Assembly (NCBI GenBank): GCA_963576565.1 | Contig: OY755042.1 | Coordinates: 8,332,372-8,396,371, forward strand | Direction: 5' to 3' | DNA: 64,000 bases | Source: Aspidapion aeneum | Lineage: Eukaryota > Arthropoda > Insecta > Coleoptera > Brentidae | Part shown: in pieces, positions 33,328 through 45,855 of the stretch | How positions within the stretch are numbered: position 1 is the first letter of the stretch | How the letters are laid out: each line of letters starts with the position of its first letter | Translations under genes and position numbers: made by a program | Notes under the pieces: generated by a model | The model's input: only the letters and a program-made list of their open reading frames with translations | The model's database searches: none | Told to the model about the DNA's origin: nothing

Positions 33328-35370
33328 AATATTTTGACAAGATCGTGATAAAATCAAAGTATAAGTTGGTTTAGTTAGGCTGCTTACCAGTGCCGAACTA
33401 TTTTTACCACGTTTTCAATGGAAACCAATGAAATTGAAGGGTGGGTAGAAGACGCTTTGAACGACTGCGCAGCCCTTATCTGTCAAATTTCAAGGAATGG
33501 ACTGACGTGTGCCATCTTTTCTCCGCTTGTCAACCGCGCAACCAATTTATGATCCTTCTCAACTAACCAAATGTCAAGCAGCCTATTTCTAGGGTAGAAT
33601 GCCCATAACCTACTTTTTTTTCCTTTGTATTTCCTGTATTTTTTTGGCTCCATAAATGTTTTTTGGAGTGTTCTGTTGTGTTTTTTAGTGACTTTACTAT
33701 ACAAGAAAAAATAGCTTTATGTTAAAGGTAAACAATGACTTTCTGTGTAGTTACAGAGTGCAATGTTTACAGGAGGCAAAGCAAATTGTTTCTTTTCACA
33801 AGTAGAAATAAATAAATATGACAAACTTTGGGTGAGTAATACTGGAAAGAAACTCTAGGCACTAGTGTAGTAACAAATATGAATGATAAGGAGCTGGCAA
33901 GACTTTGCAGGACATGGCAAGACTTGCCAAGACTTGACAGGACTTGGCAGAACCAACACCTATATGAAGGGCACACAAGAAAAAGGGGCTCATCAACATT
34001 TTATCAAAAATTGGGATATTGTTAGATTGTGTAAAATTTTTAAGTTCTATTACCCAATACTCCAGAAACTAGAAATAAAGTGCTCATTGCAGATATATTC
34101 TTGATTAAAATTAAGGCGTACAAAGAAAGAAGGTGCTTAAAAAAACCTAGAAATTGCCCTCCTGTAAAAAAGAATGAACGTTCATGAGCCCATGTACATT
34201 TCCCATGTACCCTTCATATGCATTTGGTCCTTAATGTCAGTACCAGTCCAAAATTTTTGCTATTGATCAGCCCCTTGAAAACAAACTAATAAAAAATTCA
34301 AAAAGAATTCATTCGTTTCAGGGTTACAGTAGTAAAGCAGTACCTACATGGAACCCAGAACTGTCTACGGGAAATGCTGAGAACATGAAAAGGGCTAGAG
34401 TGGCTATTAATTTTAAGTTTATCAATTTGTGTGTTGATCTCTAGCTCTAAAACAATAAAAAATGTTCCCTTAGAAAATGTAACAGATGATCCGGGGCAGA
34501 GACAGGGCCAGAACCTCAACATCAATAATGTTCTCAGCAAGTGGTGACAGATGAGCTTTTACCTCCTTATGATGTCTATAAAGCAAAAAAATTCTACTTA
34601 AAATGGGTTGAAGCAGGACCACCGAACACATGCTAAACAGATCCATAAATGGGTGGTTCAAGAAGACATTTAAAGATTGCTTTGACAAAGTGGCTGAATT
34701 TGTTTATAATAAAGAAACCAAAAAAAAAAAATATTTTATATATATCTTATTGTTTTAATATGAATTGTGAGAAACTTTTAATGTTAATTTTAACTATGTA
34801 CTATTTATATTATTAAGAGTGATATTGTAATTTTAAAAAGTGAGTGATGATGCTATTGTATATGTTTTTATGCTAATATACACAAAACTGCCTGTGCAAA
34901 CATAAAAAAACTTCATTTTTCTACATATATTTTTTCCCATTGAGTCAGTAGGGGAGACGGGATGGTTTCTACACTGGGATACTTGATACACAATTTTGAA
35001 ATACTTTTGGTAAGACAAGGGAGAATTTACTTTGGCAATACATGCCCAAATTTGGGTTGCAACAATATCCATTACTTGAAATTAATCAATATTTGAATTT
35101 AATATTATTATGCATTACTGATCATTTTTTAATGATTTTCTTATGTTTTTAGTTGATTGACGGTAGTGGGGGTAAATTTACACATTATTACATTTTTAAA
35201 AAATAATGTATGATGTACATGTACAAAAGGATGGTAGTTAATTCCCCTTTGGTGTGAGAAATTCTTCATCATATCAAATTTAAATTTAAAAAATATTCCT
35301 GATCATTGAAATGGTAAATATATTTTAGACTTTTGGTAACAGTACAGAAACTCTTTTTTTAGTTTGGTTA
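33328..35370. other. Noncoding region, no supported gene
   Basis: Small frames at 33483-33704, 34298-34540 and 34470-34688 show no recognisable domain or splice context. A short CVVTECNVYRR-like run at about 33738 vaguely recalls a THAP N-terminus but lacks the rest. A GGCAAGACTT motif repeats at 33890-33950. Confidence 0.4.
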
Positions 35371-35376
35371 TTTTTC

Positions 35377-35530
35377 AGTTTATTCAACCATCAGCAGACA
35401 ACATTCTTCTCTGTATGTTGTACTTCTCTGTAGAATAAATGGATGGCCATGCTTTAAGTCCCTGAGCTGGATGGTTCTATGGAAAGTGCAACGTACAGAG
35501 AAAAATGTATTTGATGATGGTTAAATAAAG
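35377..35530. repeat. Foldback MITE, ~154 bp
   Basis: TTTATTCAACCATCAGCAG..TTCTTCTCTGTATGTTG on the left is mirrored by CAACGTACAGAGAAA..GATGATGGTTAAATAAA on the right (arms of about 40 bases). A related end (CTGATGGTTAAATAAAC) lies at about 36330. Confidence 0.6.
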
Positions 35531-35539
35531 AGATATGTT

Positions 35540-36155
35540 GCTACTTGGTCTGAGTCATGTCGGACTAAATTCAGAGATCTCAATATTTTGACTGCTCCTG
35601 GACTGTATGTGTATGAGTCTCTAATGTTTCTTTTCAGACATAAAGATAAATTTATAGTTTATAGTTTTTGAGTGACAACTCACACAACATCAGACATACA
35701 AACTATCAGTTACCGCAAGACATAGACTAACTTTGACAGAAAAACTTCCCACATATGCAGACATGAAATTTTTCAATAAATTGCCTGAAAACATAAAAAC
35801 AGCATGATGGAATATAAAAAGAAAATATTTGATCCTATTTTAAAAATAGAACCCTACAGTATTGAGGCGTACTTAGAAAATAAGTTCTAATATAAGTTTT
35901 AATGCTTTTTTTTTGTCTTGTTAGTATTGTGTTTTTCTCAGTTAGTACTTTGACAGCGACAGTATCTATAAACAAAATCTTGTTTTTTTTTTATATTTGT
36001 ATTTCTGTGATTTGAATGGTTTTTTTTTTTGTGATTTTAAATATGATGTAATTGGAACTGACTTTAATTTGTTTAACCTACATTAGTTTATTTATAGTTC
36101 TGTATTGTAAACTTTTGATAGGTTCTTCTGAATAAAGAAATTTTGAACTTTCAAC
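35540..36155 (+). mobile_element. LINE 3' end (CR1-like), dead
   Basis: Translation across 35550-35650 gives SCRTKFRDLNILTAPGLYVY ESLMFL, the conserved C-terminal text of CR1-type ORF2, followed by frameshifts, ..NKLPENIK.., and a 3' end with AATAAA at about 36131. Nothing upstream of the C-terminus remains. Confidence 0.65.
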
Positions 36156-36335
36156 TGTAACCAAAGTAAAACAAGCTTTTAATGACCGATACCCAGGATC
36201 TAAAATATATTTACAATTTCAATGGTCAGGAATATTTTTTAAATTACAACAAATGCCAGGGATTTAAGACATGAATGATTCTATGGAGAAGTACTATGGA
36301 GAAGTACTATGTATAGAAAAGAATATGTCTGATGG

Positions 36336-36987
36336 TTAAATAAACTGAATTGTAATGAAACTAAAAAGAGAGTTTTTTTTAACCGATACCCAGAATCTGA
36401 AATATATTCATCAAATTTAAATAAATCATTGGTAGGTGCTTGATTATACTGTTTTGGATTTGGCAAGGAGGAAACAGCTTCTGACATTACCAATATAATT
36501 TGGCTTGATATCAGTAGCACACCCAGGAAGTTGTCTTGGGGGGGCCTGAGACACCATTATGTTATATTTTATGCTATTTTCATGAAATATGTGGAAAATA
36601 TCTTAAAATCATTAGGCTTGGGGGGCCCAGGCCTTGAGCCCCCCCCCCATTGGTTCACCTATTAAATAAACTGAATTGTAATGAAATTAAAAAGAGGGTT
36701 TTTTTACTGATACCCAGAATCTGATATATATTCAAATTTAAATAAATCATTGGTAGGTGTTTGATTATACTGTTTTGGATTTGGCAAGGGGGAAACAGCT
36801 TATGACATTACCAATAGAATTTGGCTTCATATCAGTAGCGCACTTGTTTGGGGGGCCTGAGACACCATTATGTTATATTTTATGCTATTTTCATGAAATA
36901 TGTAGAAAATATCTTAAAATCCTTAGGCTTGGGGGGGGGGTGGCAGGTTTTGAGCCCCCACCATTGGTTCTCATGATGATATTTCGC
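36336..36987. repeat. 326-bp tandem duplication containing a hAT-like MITE
   Basis: TTAAATAAACTGAATTGTAA starts at 36336 and again at 36662. Each unit continues with ACCGATACCCAG / ACTGATACCCAG, TTTGGATTTGGCAAGG and a C/G-run MITE of the 14226 family (CAGTAGCACACCCAGGAAG at 36512; CAGTAGCGCAC at 36833). The second unit has lost part of the MITE's left end. Confidence 0.7.
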
Positions 36988-38159
36988 AATACATGAACAA
37001 ATTTCTGAGCATTACTGGTAGTGCATGTGCAAATCGTGGGTCAGGTTTCCCTCCTTGGTATTTGGATAAGTTCAGTCCTTTTTTATAGATGCACCTTTAT
37101 ATTTACATTCGCATTTTCTATTGAAGCCACAACCACCATTTATAAACTTGATAGATACTTGGGTAGGTATAAATTCAATTTACATCTCTGTAAAAAAAAA
37201 TATTTTCTGTCCCTTGTGTACTGTTGTGCAAATACTCTACGAATCTCTAAAGGCGCGCATTCCTATTCAAGCCACAAAAAAAGCTTTTGTTTCATAAATT
37301 GACTAATTTGAAAAATTTAAATATTTGTTTTGTTTACCATCAGCTGTGAGTGGTAAAATAAAAATGGCGGTTCACGTAATCTTAGCGTTCGCGCAGGTTA
37401 CACGAGTCTTCTACCCACCCTTCTTTTTCTAAGATGGAAACGCATGGTGTAGTCACTCTTTCTATTTTGGTTGGTTGTGAAATCCAGTCTCTGGCTGTTC
37501 TAATATCTCTACTCCTAACAGAGTGCGCAGGCAGATACCTTGAGCGTCGGACTGACTAAACCAAGCGATTGGTAGGAAAATGTTGCAATTTATTGTTTAG
37601 GGGCATGCAACTGAGACTACTGTGTGTGTGAAGGGCAGTAAGGGTTATGCATGTGTGGTGGTCTAAAATATAGACAGAATTGTGGGGGTGGGCATTTATA
37701 GATTAAAAAATTTTACGTTTCCCTCAATCAGTTTTTCACTGCCTTTGCTATATAAAATCTAAGGACATCTGAATTGGTTTGACATATTATTATGACCAAA
37801 AGAATTTAGGGTTAGTTTTTAAGCTAGACTTTACATCATGCAGATATCACGAATCACCTAATCCGTGCAGATATTTTAAATAAGCTAACCTGATTTTTTC
37901 TTTCGTTATATATATGAACAGTTATTTTTCTTTTTGATAAGCAAAATGAACCTATTGACTTAAAAAATAGACCAGAGTACTATTGCTGTTATAAAAAAAG
38001 AGACATTTCTCCAATACAAGACAAATTGGAAACATAAATTAAAAGATAAGTTTTAAATACGTAAACAGGAGTTTGAACTAAAAAAATCATAATTTAGGTT
38101 TTTGAAAATACACCCAAAAACTTGCATTCCGCCCAACGCAATTTTATTAATACATCAGT
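36988..38159. other. Noncoding stretch
   Basis: No gene recognised. The segment at 37440-37510 shares ATTTTGGTTGGTTGTGAAAT with 27960-27980. Confidence 0.35.
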
Positions 38160-38537
38160 CAAGGGCGCACCCAGGGGGGGGGGCCCGGGGCCTGGGCCCC
38201 CCCCAAGCCTTAGATTTTTAATATATTTTCTACATATTTGATGATAAAACATGAAAAATACCTTAAAATTTGACATCAGGAGGCTTCGGGCCCCCCCCAA
38301 GCCCAAGCTGAGGCGTAGTTGCGAGAAGACAAGATGACCTTTTTTTTTTTTTTTTTTTTGGTCGCCAGTTTTTTGAGGGCGCGCGTTGTACCGTTCGGTC
38401 TCCGCCACACATGATGACCTTTTTGTTTTTTTTTTTTTTTTTGGTCGCAAGTTTTGTGCGGCGCGCTTTGTAGCGGACCCCCCCCCCCCTTTGTAGCTGT
38501 CGGGCCCCCCCAAGACACATTCCTGGGTGCGCCACTG
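38160..38537. mobile_element. hAT-like MITE with poly-T modules, 378 bp
   Basis: Left end CAAGGGCGCACCCAGG, right end CCTGGGTGCGCCACTG (inverted, two mismatches), flanked by CATCAGT at 38153-38159 and 38538-38544. The ends fit YARNG. The interior contains two GATGACC-T(n)-GGTCGC modules closely resembling those in 25459-26940. Frames here are low-complexity artefacts. Confidence 0.8.
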
Positions 38538-38599
38538 CATCAGTTACTACGTTTATACGCGTCTAAAAGCGGCTTGAAAAAAAAATAGGTTTTCTGTTT

Positions 38600-40220
38600 C
38601 TGTTTAAATCTTTTTATTTTTGCTAGTTTAAATTACAAAACTTTAACAATTTTTAGAATTACTGGTCTAAAAATACAAATTTTGATAAAGCCATAGTTAC
38701 ATATGATTCACAACTTATGTTCTACTTATTCTAACTTATATCTAACTTAATCTAGAAAAGCGGCAGGTTGCCGCTTGGCACTTTGTACGTCTGTTCTCTC
38801 TGTGGATTTTGGTGGCTATCAACTATGGTGGGATTTCTGCTGTGTGCTGCTTTTTTGAAATAGGTGTCATTTAGCGCTGTCATGTGTACTTGAAGTGTCT
38901 CTACTTGTAGGTCGTTTCTAATAGTCTCATTTCTAACGAACCAAGGGGCTCCGACGATGTTTCTCAGTGTTTTACTTTGCAGGACTTCCAGCCGCTTAAG
39001 ATATGTTTTGGCGGCTGTAGACCATGACTGACATCCGTATGTGAGGATGGGACGGATCATAGTTTTGTATATGGTGAGTTTGTGGCTCATGCTTAGTACT
39101 TGGCTGTGTCTGACCATTCTATATTTTGGTTTTCTGTTACGATGTGTCTGTGTGAAGGTGTTCTGGTTTTTGTGAATAGAATTGCCTTGGTCTTTGTCGG
39201 GTTGATTTTGATTTTTCAGTCACGGAGCCACCTGGTGAGCTGATTTGTGTGTTGTTGGAGCCTTAGTGTGATGAGTCTCGTGCTTTTTCCCTTGGCTGTT
39301 ACTATGGTGTCGTCGGAGAATTGGTACAATTTGGTGTTTCTGTTCTGTGGTATGTCGTGCGTGAAGATTGTGTATAGCTTTGGCGCTAGCGCTGAGCTTT
39401 GGGCGATGCCTGCCCTTAGTGGTATTGGTCTGGATGTTTGATTGTTTATTTTGACTGAACTTGTCCTAGCTGTGATATATGAATGTATGATTCTGATGAG
39501 GTATGGCGGTAGTTGGCTGATTATCATTTTTTAAATTAGTCCCTCGTGCCATAATTTGTCGAAGGCTTTACAAATGTCGAGGAATATGTCTCCAGTGTGT
39601 TGTCTTTTATTGAATTGGTCTATGATTTGCCTGGACAGTCTCGTTGTTGTGTGTGTTATGGAATGCCCTGCTCTGAACCCGTACTGAGAGTTAGGGATCA
39701 GGTTGAGCTCGTCTAAGTGAAAAAGTAGCGGAATCAGTATAGCACGTTCGGCTACTTTGCTGATACTGGATAGGAGACTGATTGGCCTGTAGTTTTTGTG
39801 GAATTGCAGTCTGTGTTCCATGTTTGGGGATGAGGGTGATTGTGGCTGCCTTCCATATTGTAGGATAGTGCTGTCGTTTCAAGATATTATTGATAATGTT
39901 TGTAAGATCTTGTAGTGGTTTGTGTGGGAGTTTTTTGAGGGGAAAGTTCTCCAGGTGCTTTTCTTGTTTTTGAGGCCTGGATGATTGATTTTGTTGTTTC
40001 GATATTAATTTGGTGTATTCTAGAGTCCCTGTATGTTGACATATTTGGATATATTATGTATCCATATATTATGTATCCAAATATGTCAACATATAGGGAC
40101 TCTAGTGTATTCTATCTGCTGGATTTGGTTGTTGAGCTATGAAGTTGTGCACTGTTGTGCTTATGTTGTCATCAAAATTTGGATCCGGGTGTTGAGTGTT
40201 ATTGGGTGAGAACGTGTTTA
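38600..40220 (-). mobile_element. Jockey-type LINE, degenerate, minus strand
   Basis: The coding order is 40220 down to 38752. Recognisable text: HNFIAQQPNPADR (about 40130-40170), ASKTRKAPGE (about 39990), YRPISLLSSISKVAERAI, SQYGFRAGHSITH, DICKAFDKLWHEGL (39531-39821), QFSDDT where FADDT is expected (39216-39527), and APWFVRNETIRNDLQVETL (38752-39117). Several frameshifts and the FADD to FSDD change show it is dead. A hairpin element sits inside it at 40021-40104. Confidence 0.8.
40021..40104. mobile_element. Tiny palindromic hAT-like element in the LINE
   Basis: Two 31-base arms (TAGAGTCCCTGTATGTTGAC .. and its reverse, one mismatch) around a 22-base AT-rich centre, flanked by exact GTGTATTC at 40013-40020 and 40105-40112. 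Removing it with one flank restores the LINE reading frame (NPADRIHQINIETTK), proving an insertion. TAGAG fits the hAT YARNG end. Confidence 0.85.
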
Positions 40221-40870
40221 GCGACAAATCGGTTTTAGGGCTTAAAACTAAGGTCACTCATCGTCAAGCAATAAAGCTTGCCTTTACGATGAGTGCCTTA
40301 CTTAAAACGGTATTAATAGTGTTTATACGACAACATTTTCAAACCGTCCTTATATAAAACCGTTTTATCGGGCCCGTGTAAACAAAGTGATTTTGAATAA
40401 TTTTAATGATCACTTTGATATAATAAGGCGAATTTTTTTTAGCAACAGACAAAAAATGGTGTAAAACAATTTGGAATATTATTATAATTACTTTTAATTT
40501 TTAAATTTTATTCTATTGCGTACAGGGTGGGAAATTCACTCAAATTTTTTAAAGATGGGAGCCTGTGTTTTTTTTTAGGGGATTGTTGTAAGACCACCCT
40601 GCACATGGTGTCCCAAATTCGATGTTTTTCTAGCGGAGATAGAAGGAAACTTAACTCTACTTGCGAGCCTTGATTTTTCAGAGATAATTAGGTAAAAACC
40701 GCATTTTGATATAGCAAGCGGTTTTTAAGGCATAGAGTGCTTTTAAAAAGTCTAAATTTTGAGAGGATGCCAATTTTGTCTGTTATTTTTATTTTTTGAG
40801 ATATTACATTAAGTTGGTGATTTTCTTATAGAATGATCCTCTTTTCATTCGATTTCTGGAATCAGCGTAA
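40221..40870. other. Noncoding stretch with a quasi-palindrome
   Basis: AAGGTCACTCATCGT .. ACGATGAGTGCCTT at 40250-40303 forms a hairpin. A mariner-like end motif ACAGGGTGGGAAATTC is at about 40525 without a confirmed partner. Confidence 0.4.
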
Positions 40871-40879
40871 AATTTTCTT

Positions 40880-41585
40880 CAAAATACTTCTTTTTATTGT
40901 TTTTTATATTTATATTTTATTATTTTTGATTAATTTGATAATTTTAAAATATATTAAGCCCAGCAAAAAAATTAAAAACTATATAAAAAATACAAAGCAT
41001 ATAAAGATATAAAAGGGTTATTCCATTAAGAAACAAACAAAAACAATTTTATGTAATATCTTAAAAACTAAAAGTGTAATTCGATTTGACAGTTGGATTC
41101 TTTATAAAAAATCTACAAGAAAGCAATTTAGACTAAAATAAAATGTTCATTTTATTCTTTTACCTCCCAAAAAAATATATATTGCAGAAGTTCTAAAAAA
41201 CTGAAAACGTAAAGTACACGGCATGGCAAAACAACTTAAAGTTATTATTGTTTTTTATTATATTTTATTATTTTTGATTAATTTGTTCATTTGATAATTT
41301 TAAAATATATTAAGCTCAGCAAAAAAATTAAAAACTATATAAAAAACTACAAAGCATATAAAGAAATAAAAGGGTTATTCCATTAAGAAACAAACAACAA
41401 CAATTTTATGTAATATCTTAAAAACTAAAAGTGTAATTCGATTTGACAATTGGATTCTTTATAAAAAATCTACAAAAAAGCAATTTAGACCAAAATAAAA
41501 TGTTCATTTTATTCTTTTACCTCCCAAAAAAATATATATTGCAGAAGTTCTAAAAAACTGAAAACGTAAAGTACACGGCATGGAA
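40880..41585. repeat. 357-bp tandem duplication
   Basis: Two units: AAACAAACAA.AACAATTTTATG, TGTAATTCGATTTGAC and ATTGCAGAAGTTCTAAAAAAC appear at about 41028/41385, 41070/41427 and 41181/41538. Each ends in a short piece of the RTE-like LINE (AAACGTAAAGTACACGGCATG), so the duplication happened after LINE insertion or spans its 5' junction. Confidence 0.7.
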
Positions 41586-42350
41586 ATACAACTTAACGAC
41601 CGATTTACCATATACACATTACAGTTTGCGGACGACCAAGTAATTGTAGCTAATGATAAAGAAGACATGGAGTATATGATCGGAAAGTTAACGGAAGAAT
41701 ACCAAAAGTGGGGGTTAACAGTGAACGTGGACAAGACACAGTACTTATGCGAAACGAATCAAGTGAGTTAGAACTAGAGAATGGACAAACAATATCTCCA
41801 TGCAATGAGTATGTATACTTGAGTGTCACATTTGATAAGAGAGGAACAGACTGTAAAGAACGGGAAAAAAAATAGTAAAAGTAAAAAAGATTATTGGATG
41901 TCTTAACAGTATTTTATGGAGCAGAGAGATAAAAAAGAATGTAAAAATTACCATATATGAAACAATAGTGAAAAGCACGCTGTTGTATGGAACTGACTTG
42001 TCGCGTAACAGAAACATATAAAGAAAAATGGAAATAAAATGCAATAAGATGAGATTATAAATGAAAGAATGGGATTCGAGGGAAGCATAACGAATAACAT
42101 CACTAAAAGACAACTGATATGGTACGGCCATGTACAACAGATGAACGACGAAATATTACCAAAGCAGGTCCTAGATTGGTAACCAATAGGGCGCAGAAAA
42201 AGAGCGCGTCCTAAACTAGAATGGCAACAGTTAATCCAAAGATCAAGGAGTCAAAAAAACCTGACAGAAGATGATTGTCAGGAACGAAGGAGGTGAAGAA
42301 TAGGCGTCGGACAACGTAGAAAAGCGTTCTAAGCCGACATAGTATTAGTA
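41536..42350 (+). mobile_element. RTE-like LINE, 5'-truncated copy 3
   Basis: Same family as 19840-24650: QLNDRFTIYTLQFADDQVIV, YQKWGLTVNVDKTQYLC, then frame-broken DDITKRQLIWYGHVQ-like text and GRRKRARPKLEWQQ. It ends after AAGCCGACATAGTATTAG with an A-rich tail. It supplies the uninterrupted reference for the 22354 insertion site. Confidence 0.8.
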
Positions 42351-43406
42351 AAATATTCATAAATAAAAAAGTTATAGGCCGCCTCGTTAAAATAAATGAA
42401 GACTTTTTAAAAACGTAGCTAAAAAGCGGCTTGATATATCACAATGCTTCTCTCGTAAGACTCGCAAGTAGGGGTTAGTTTTATTCTATCTCTCCTAGAA
42501 ACTAAGGTAACTGATAATGAGTAGCACTCATTATTTATCAATTACCATAGTAGAAGCACCTAAAACCCGTAAATAAATTAACTATAATTTTTTATCAAAT
42601 CTTTTATAAATAATTACACACTTATTCTAAGTCTATGATACTAATTTAGGTCTAATGAGATTTATTTCATTAAAAGATGACAAGTTGAGAAACTTTAATA
42701 TATACAAACGATATACATAAATTATATCAAAAACAATGCACAAAAAATTTTCTTTGATTGTATCGCTCTTCTTTACTTTGTTAATATTAGGAACTTTTTG
42801 TGAGAAAATTGGTAAGTCCATAGATATATCGTATAATTAGGGTTGGAGATGGTCAACTGAACACTAGTTGACATGTCAATTTCGGTCAAAATATGTCAAA
42901 TTTGTAAAATAGTACCATTATCTTTTTAAATAAGTAGGAATTTGTGTTTGTTTCATATTGACATAAACAGTAGTAACCAAAGATTTGTTTTCATAAAATT
43001 TTATAGTGCGTTTTTGTCACGTTTAAAAAAAGCCTAAAATTTTTTTTTTGTGTACCATTAGAAAAAGTTACATTTTTATACCGCCTGAAAATTTCATAAC
43101 AATTGGACAAAGGATAGTCTAGATATGAATTTTTAAATTTGACAAAAATGATCATTGGCAGAAATTATGAATTATTTGGTATTTACTTTACTACTTTTGG
43201 CCGATACTGTATATTTTACTACGATTTGTTTAGCTTTGGAGTGAAGGTTCATGATGCAATGCTGTCCCCAATAGTGCCCCATCACACACATCCATTAACG
43301 CGGTATATCGTGTCATCTCTAAAAACTAGTGAAAATTCATGTGCGTGAGTGGCCGTGTGCACTAGTGTGCATCAAACCATGATTAAAAGGAAAAATGTAT
43401 AGTATG
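42351..43406. other. Noncoding stretch
   Basis: No gene or repeat boundary recognised. Confidence 0.35.
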
Positions 43407-44002
43407 TACAGGGTGGGGCATTTTCGTTGGTTTTATAGGGTATAGGCTAAATGGTAAGAGATACAAAAAAACTCTGTCCCGTCCTCTTTTTTAGTGTCTT
43501 TTTTAATGGCGCAATCAAATCTACGCTAACTATATTGGTTTAGCAGGTATAGGGTGATTCTCAAAAATTGGCGATTTTTATTATCTTTTATTACTCGGTT
43601 ATTTATGGAGATAGAAAAAAACTTCGAATACAAAAGTTTTATGATTTTCAACATAGAATCCAGTGGCGTAACCAGAAAAATTAAAAATGTTTTAGTTTTC
43701 CAGATATTATCAAAAGTAACATTTTGTTAAATGGAACACCCAGTATGTAGGTATCTCAGATAATTGCATTTTTTCTTGTGATTACAATGATATATAACAC
43801 TTAATTCTTTTCTTTGTCCTAAATAGGTAAAATACGGAAAAATATATTTTTTTTGTAGTTGGCTATGGATTGATTCAATATTTTTTTATTTTATAATAGG
43901 TATATTCAGAACCTACTTAACGAGAATATTAAGATATTACTAAACTATAACAACAACAACATAAATTTGTAATAAGAACTGAATAGTTATTATAAAAATT
44001 AG

Positions 44003-44990
44003 TTACAAAAGGTGCTCAAACTGTCTCCCATTCTGCTCAATGCATTTTTCTACTCGACTTGTAACTGAACGAGTGGCGTTATAGATGCCAATATTTGGTA
44101 CTCTCTCAATGCAAATAATCAAATTTTCCCTAAGTTCCTCTACATTGTTACTTCGTGTTTTATAAATTTCATTTTTGATAAATCAAAAATAAAAGTCGAG
44201 GGGGTCAGGTCGGGAGAACGCGGGGGTTTGGCCCATATGTACCAATCCAATTTTCATCAAAATTGGCAGTTATCAAGTTCCTTATCATATGGCTATTATG
44301 TGCTGGAGCACCATCTTGTTGAAAATAAATGTTACTTATTTCACCTAATGGCATGTTATTCAACTCTATTATTACATATTCTTCAAAAATTTGTCTGTAT
44401 CCTTCTGCATTCAAGTTTCCATTAAAAAGCCTGTAGTTAAACACTCTATTTCGATACAGCGCTACCCATGCATGGAATCCAAACCGTCCTTGTTGTACCC
44501 TGGCCACCGTCTGATGAGGATTTATGTTTGACCAATATCGATTATTATGTCGATTAAACATTCCTTCGCTAGATATATAAGCTTCGTCGGTCCATATTAT
44601 ATTTTGAAAAAATTGGGATTCTGATTAATCTGTTGCAAATACCAATTGCAAAATTCTAAACGCCGTTGTTCTTCTCCAGGATGTAAATTATGACCCTTTC
44701 TTATTTTATAAGGTTTATACTTATGCTTTTTCAATATTCTTAAAACTCTACGTTTACTTATACCAATATCATTCTCAATATTACGATTAGATACCGTCGG
44801 ATCAGCAGCAAGACAAGCCAACGTGTTTATTTCATCCGTTTCTCTATTTTCTTTATTGTAAATTATATTTCTTGGTTTTCCAAATGACCTATACTCACTT
44901 AAATTGTGATACATTCTTTGAAACATCCTTTTGCCTGCCTGACGTCATTCCGGATAACGGTCAAAATATAGTGTAAGTGCTGCATCTCTA
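44003..44990 (-). pseudogene. Mariner-family transposase, frameshifted
   Basis: Cut-and-paste DDE/D transposase acting on the flanking inverted repeats. From 44990 leftward: N-terminal helix-turn-helix text LTLYFDRYPE, a TGA where Arg is expected, MFQRMYHNLSEYRSFGKPR, a second HTH with SNRNIENDIGISKRRVLRIL, then a frameshift just before IIWTDEAYIS (first catalytic Asp, about 44575-44605), FQQDGAPAHNS (second Asp), another frameshift at about 44205, SPDLTPLDFYFW (third acidic residue), and the C-terminus ending KCIEQNGRQFEHLL at 44003. The extreme N-terminus is cut off by the GTCT elements. At least three lesions: inactive. Confidence 0.85.
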
Positions 44991-44992
44991 TT

Positions 44993-45730
44993 AGCTCACA
45001 CATTATACTATACTATAGTAGTGTGAGCTATGGTGATCCTAATTTTTTCGAGAAAAAAAAAGTTGCTCCGATTTCAAAAATTTTTATATATCTTTGCGTT
45101 TCAGATGATTTTGAAACTTTTTTGTTGCGCCGTCTGTCTGTCTGTCTGTCTGTGTGTCTGTATGTCTGTCTGTAACGACCAACGCGCATAACTCAAAAAC
45201 CGCTTGCCCGATTTTAATGAAATTTGGTACCCAGGCTAGGTTTTGGGTCGAGATGGTCCCATTTAAAAATGAACAAAATCCACCGAACACAAGCCAAATA
45301 AAAGGGTGGGGGTAGATTTCAAAAATTAGAGTTTATGAAAAAATATGGCGTGTGTGATATCAAACGAAAGGTAATTGAGTCTGGAGTTAAACAAAATACA
45401 TTTTAGTTTATTAAAAAAAAAGGGGGGGGGGGTAAATTTCAAAAATTAGTGTTTAAGTGGAAATATGGCGTGTGTGATATCAAACGAAAGGTAATTGAGT
45501 CTGGAGTTAAACAAAATATATTTTAGTTTAGAAAAAAAGGGTGGGGGTAGATTTGAAAAATTAGAGTTTGAGTCAAAACATGGCTTGTGTGGTATCAAAC
45601 GAAAGGTAATTGAGTCTGGAGTTCAATAAAACATACTTCAGTTTTTAGTTATATTAGCTTTCACGTAGATACACTATAACTATAGTACCCAGTGTGAGCT
45701 TAGGTGCCCATAGATTGGCAGAGTATTTTT
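44993..45730 (+). repeat. GTCT-microsatellite element, copy 2
   Basis: Same structure as 9934-10667: opening hairpin AGCTCACAC..GTGTGAGCT, (GTCT)n at 45133-45170, AACTCAAAAACCGCTTG, three internal repeats, and GAGCTTAGG..TTGGCAGAGTATTTTT. It lies inside the mariner transposon. Confidence 0.75.
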
Positions 45731-45855
45731 ATTAGATTCAATCTAGCACTCAAACATGTTTAACTTTTCATAGTTTTGATAAAGATTCATCTTAGACAAA
45801 TGTAATAACAACAAAGCAAAAACAATACTTAATTGACGTTTGACTTTGTGACAAG

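Noticed and set aside
33733..33830. CVVTECNVYRR-like run as a THAP domain
   Set aside because: Only the first Cys spacing is reminiscent; the conserved FP and Trp positions and a continuous frame are lacking.
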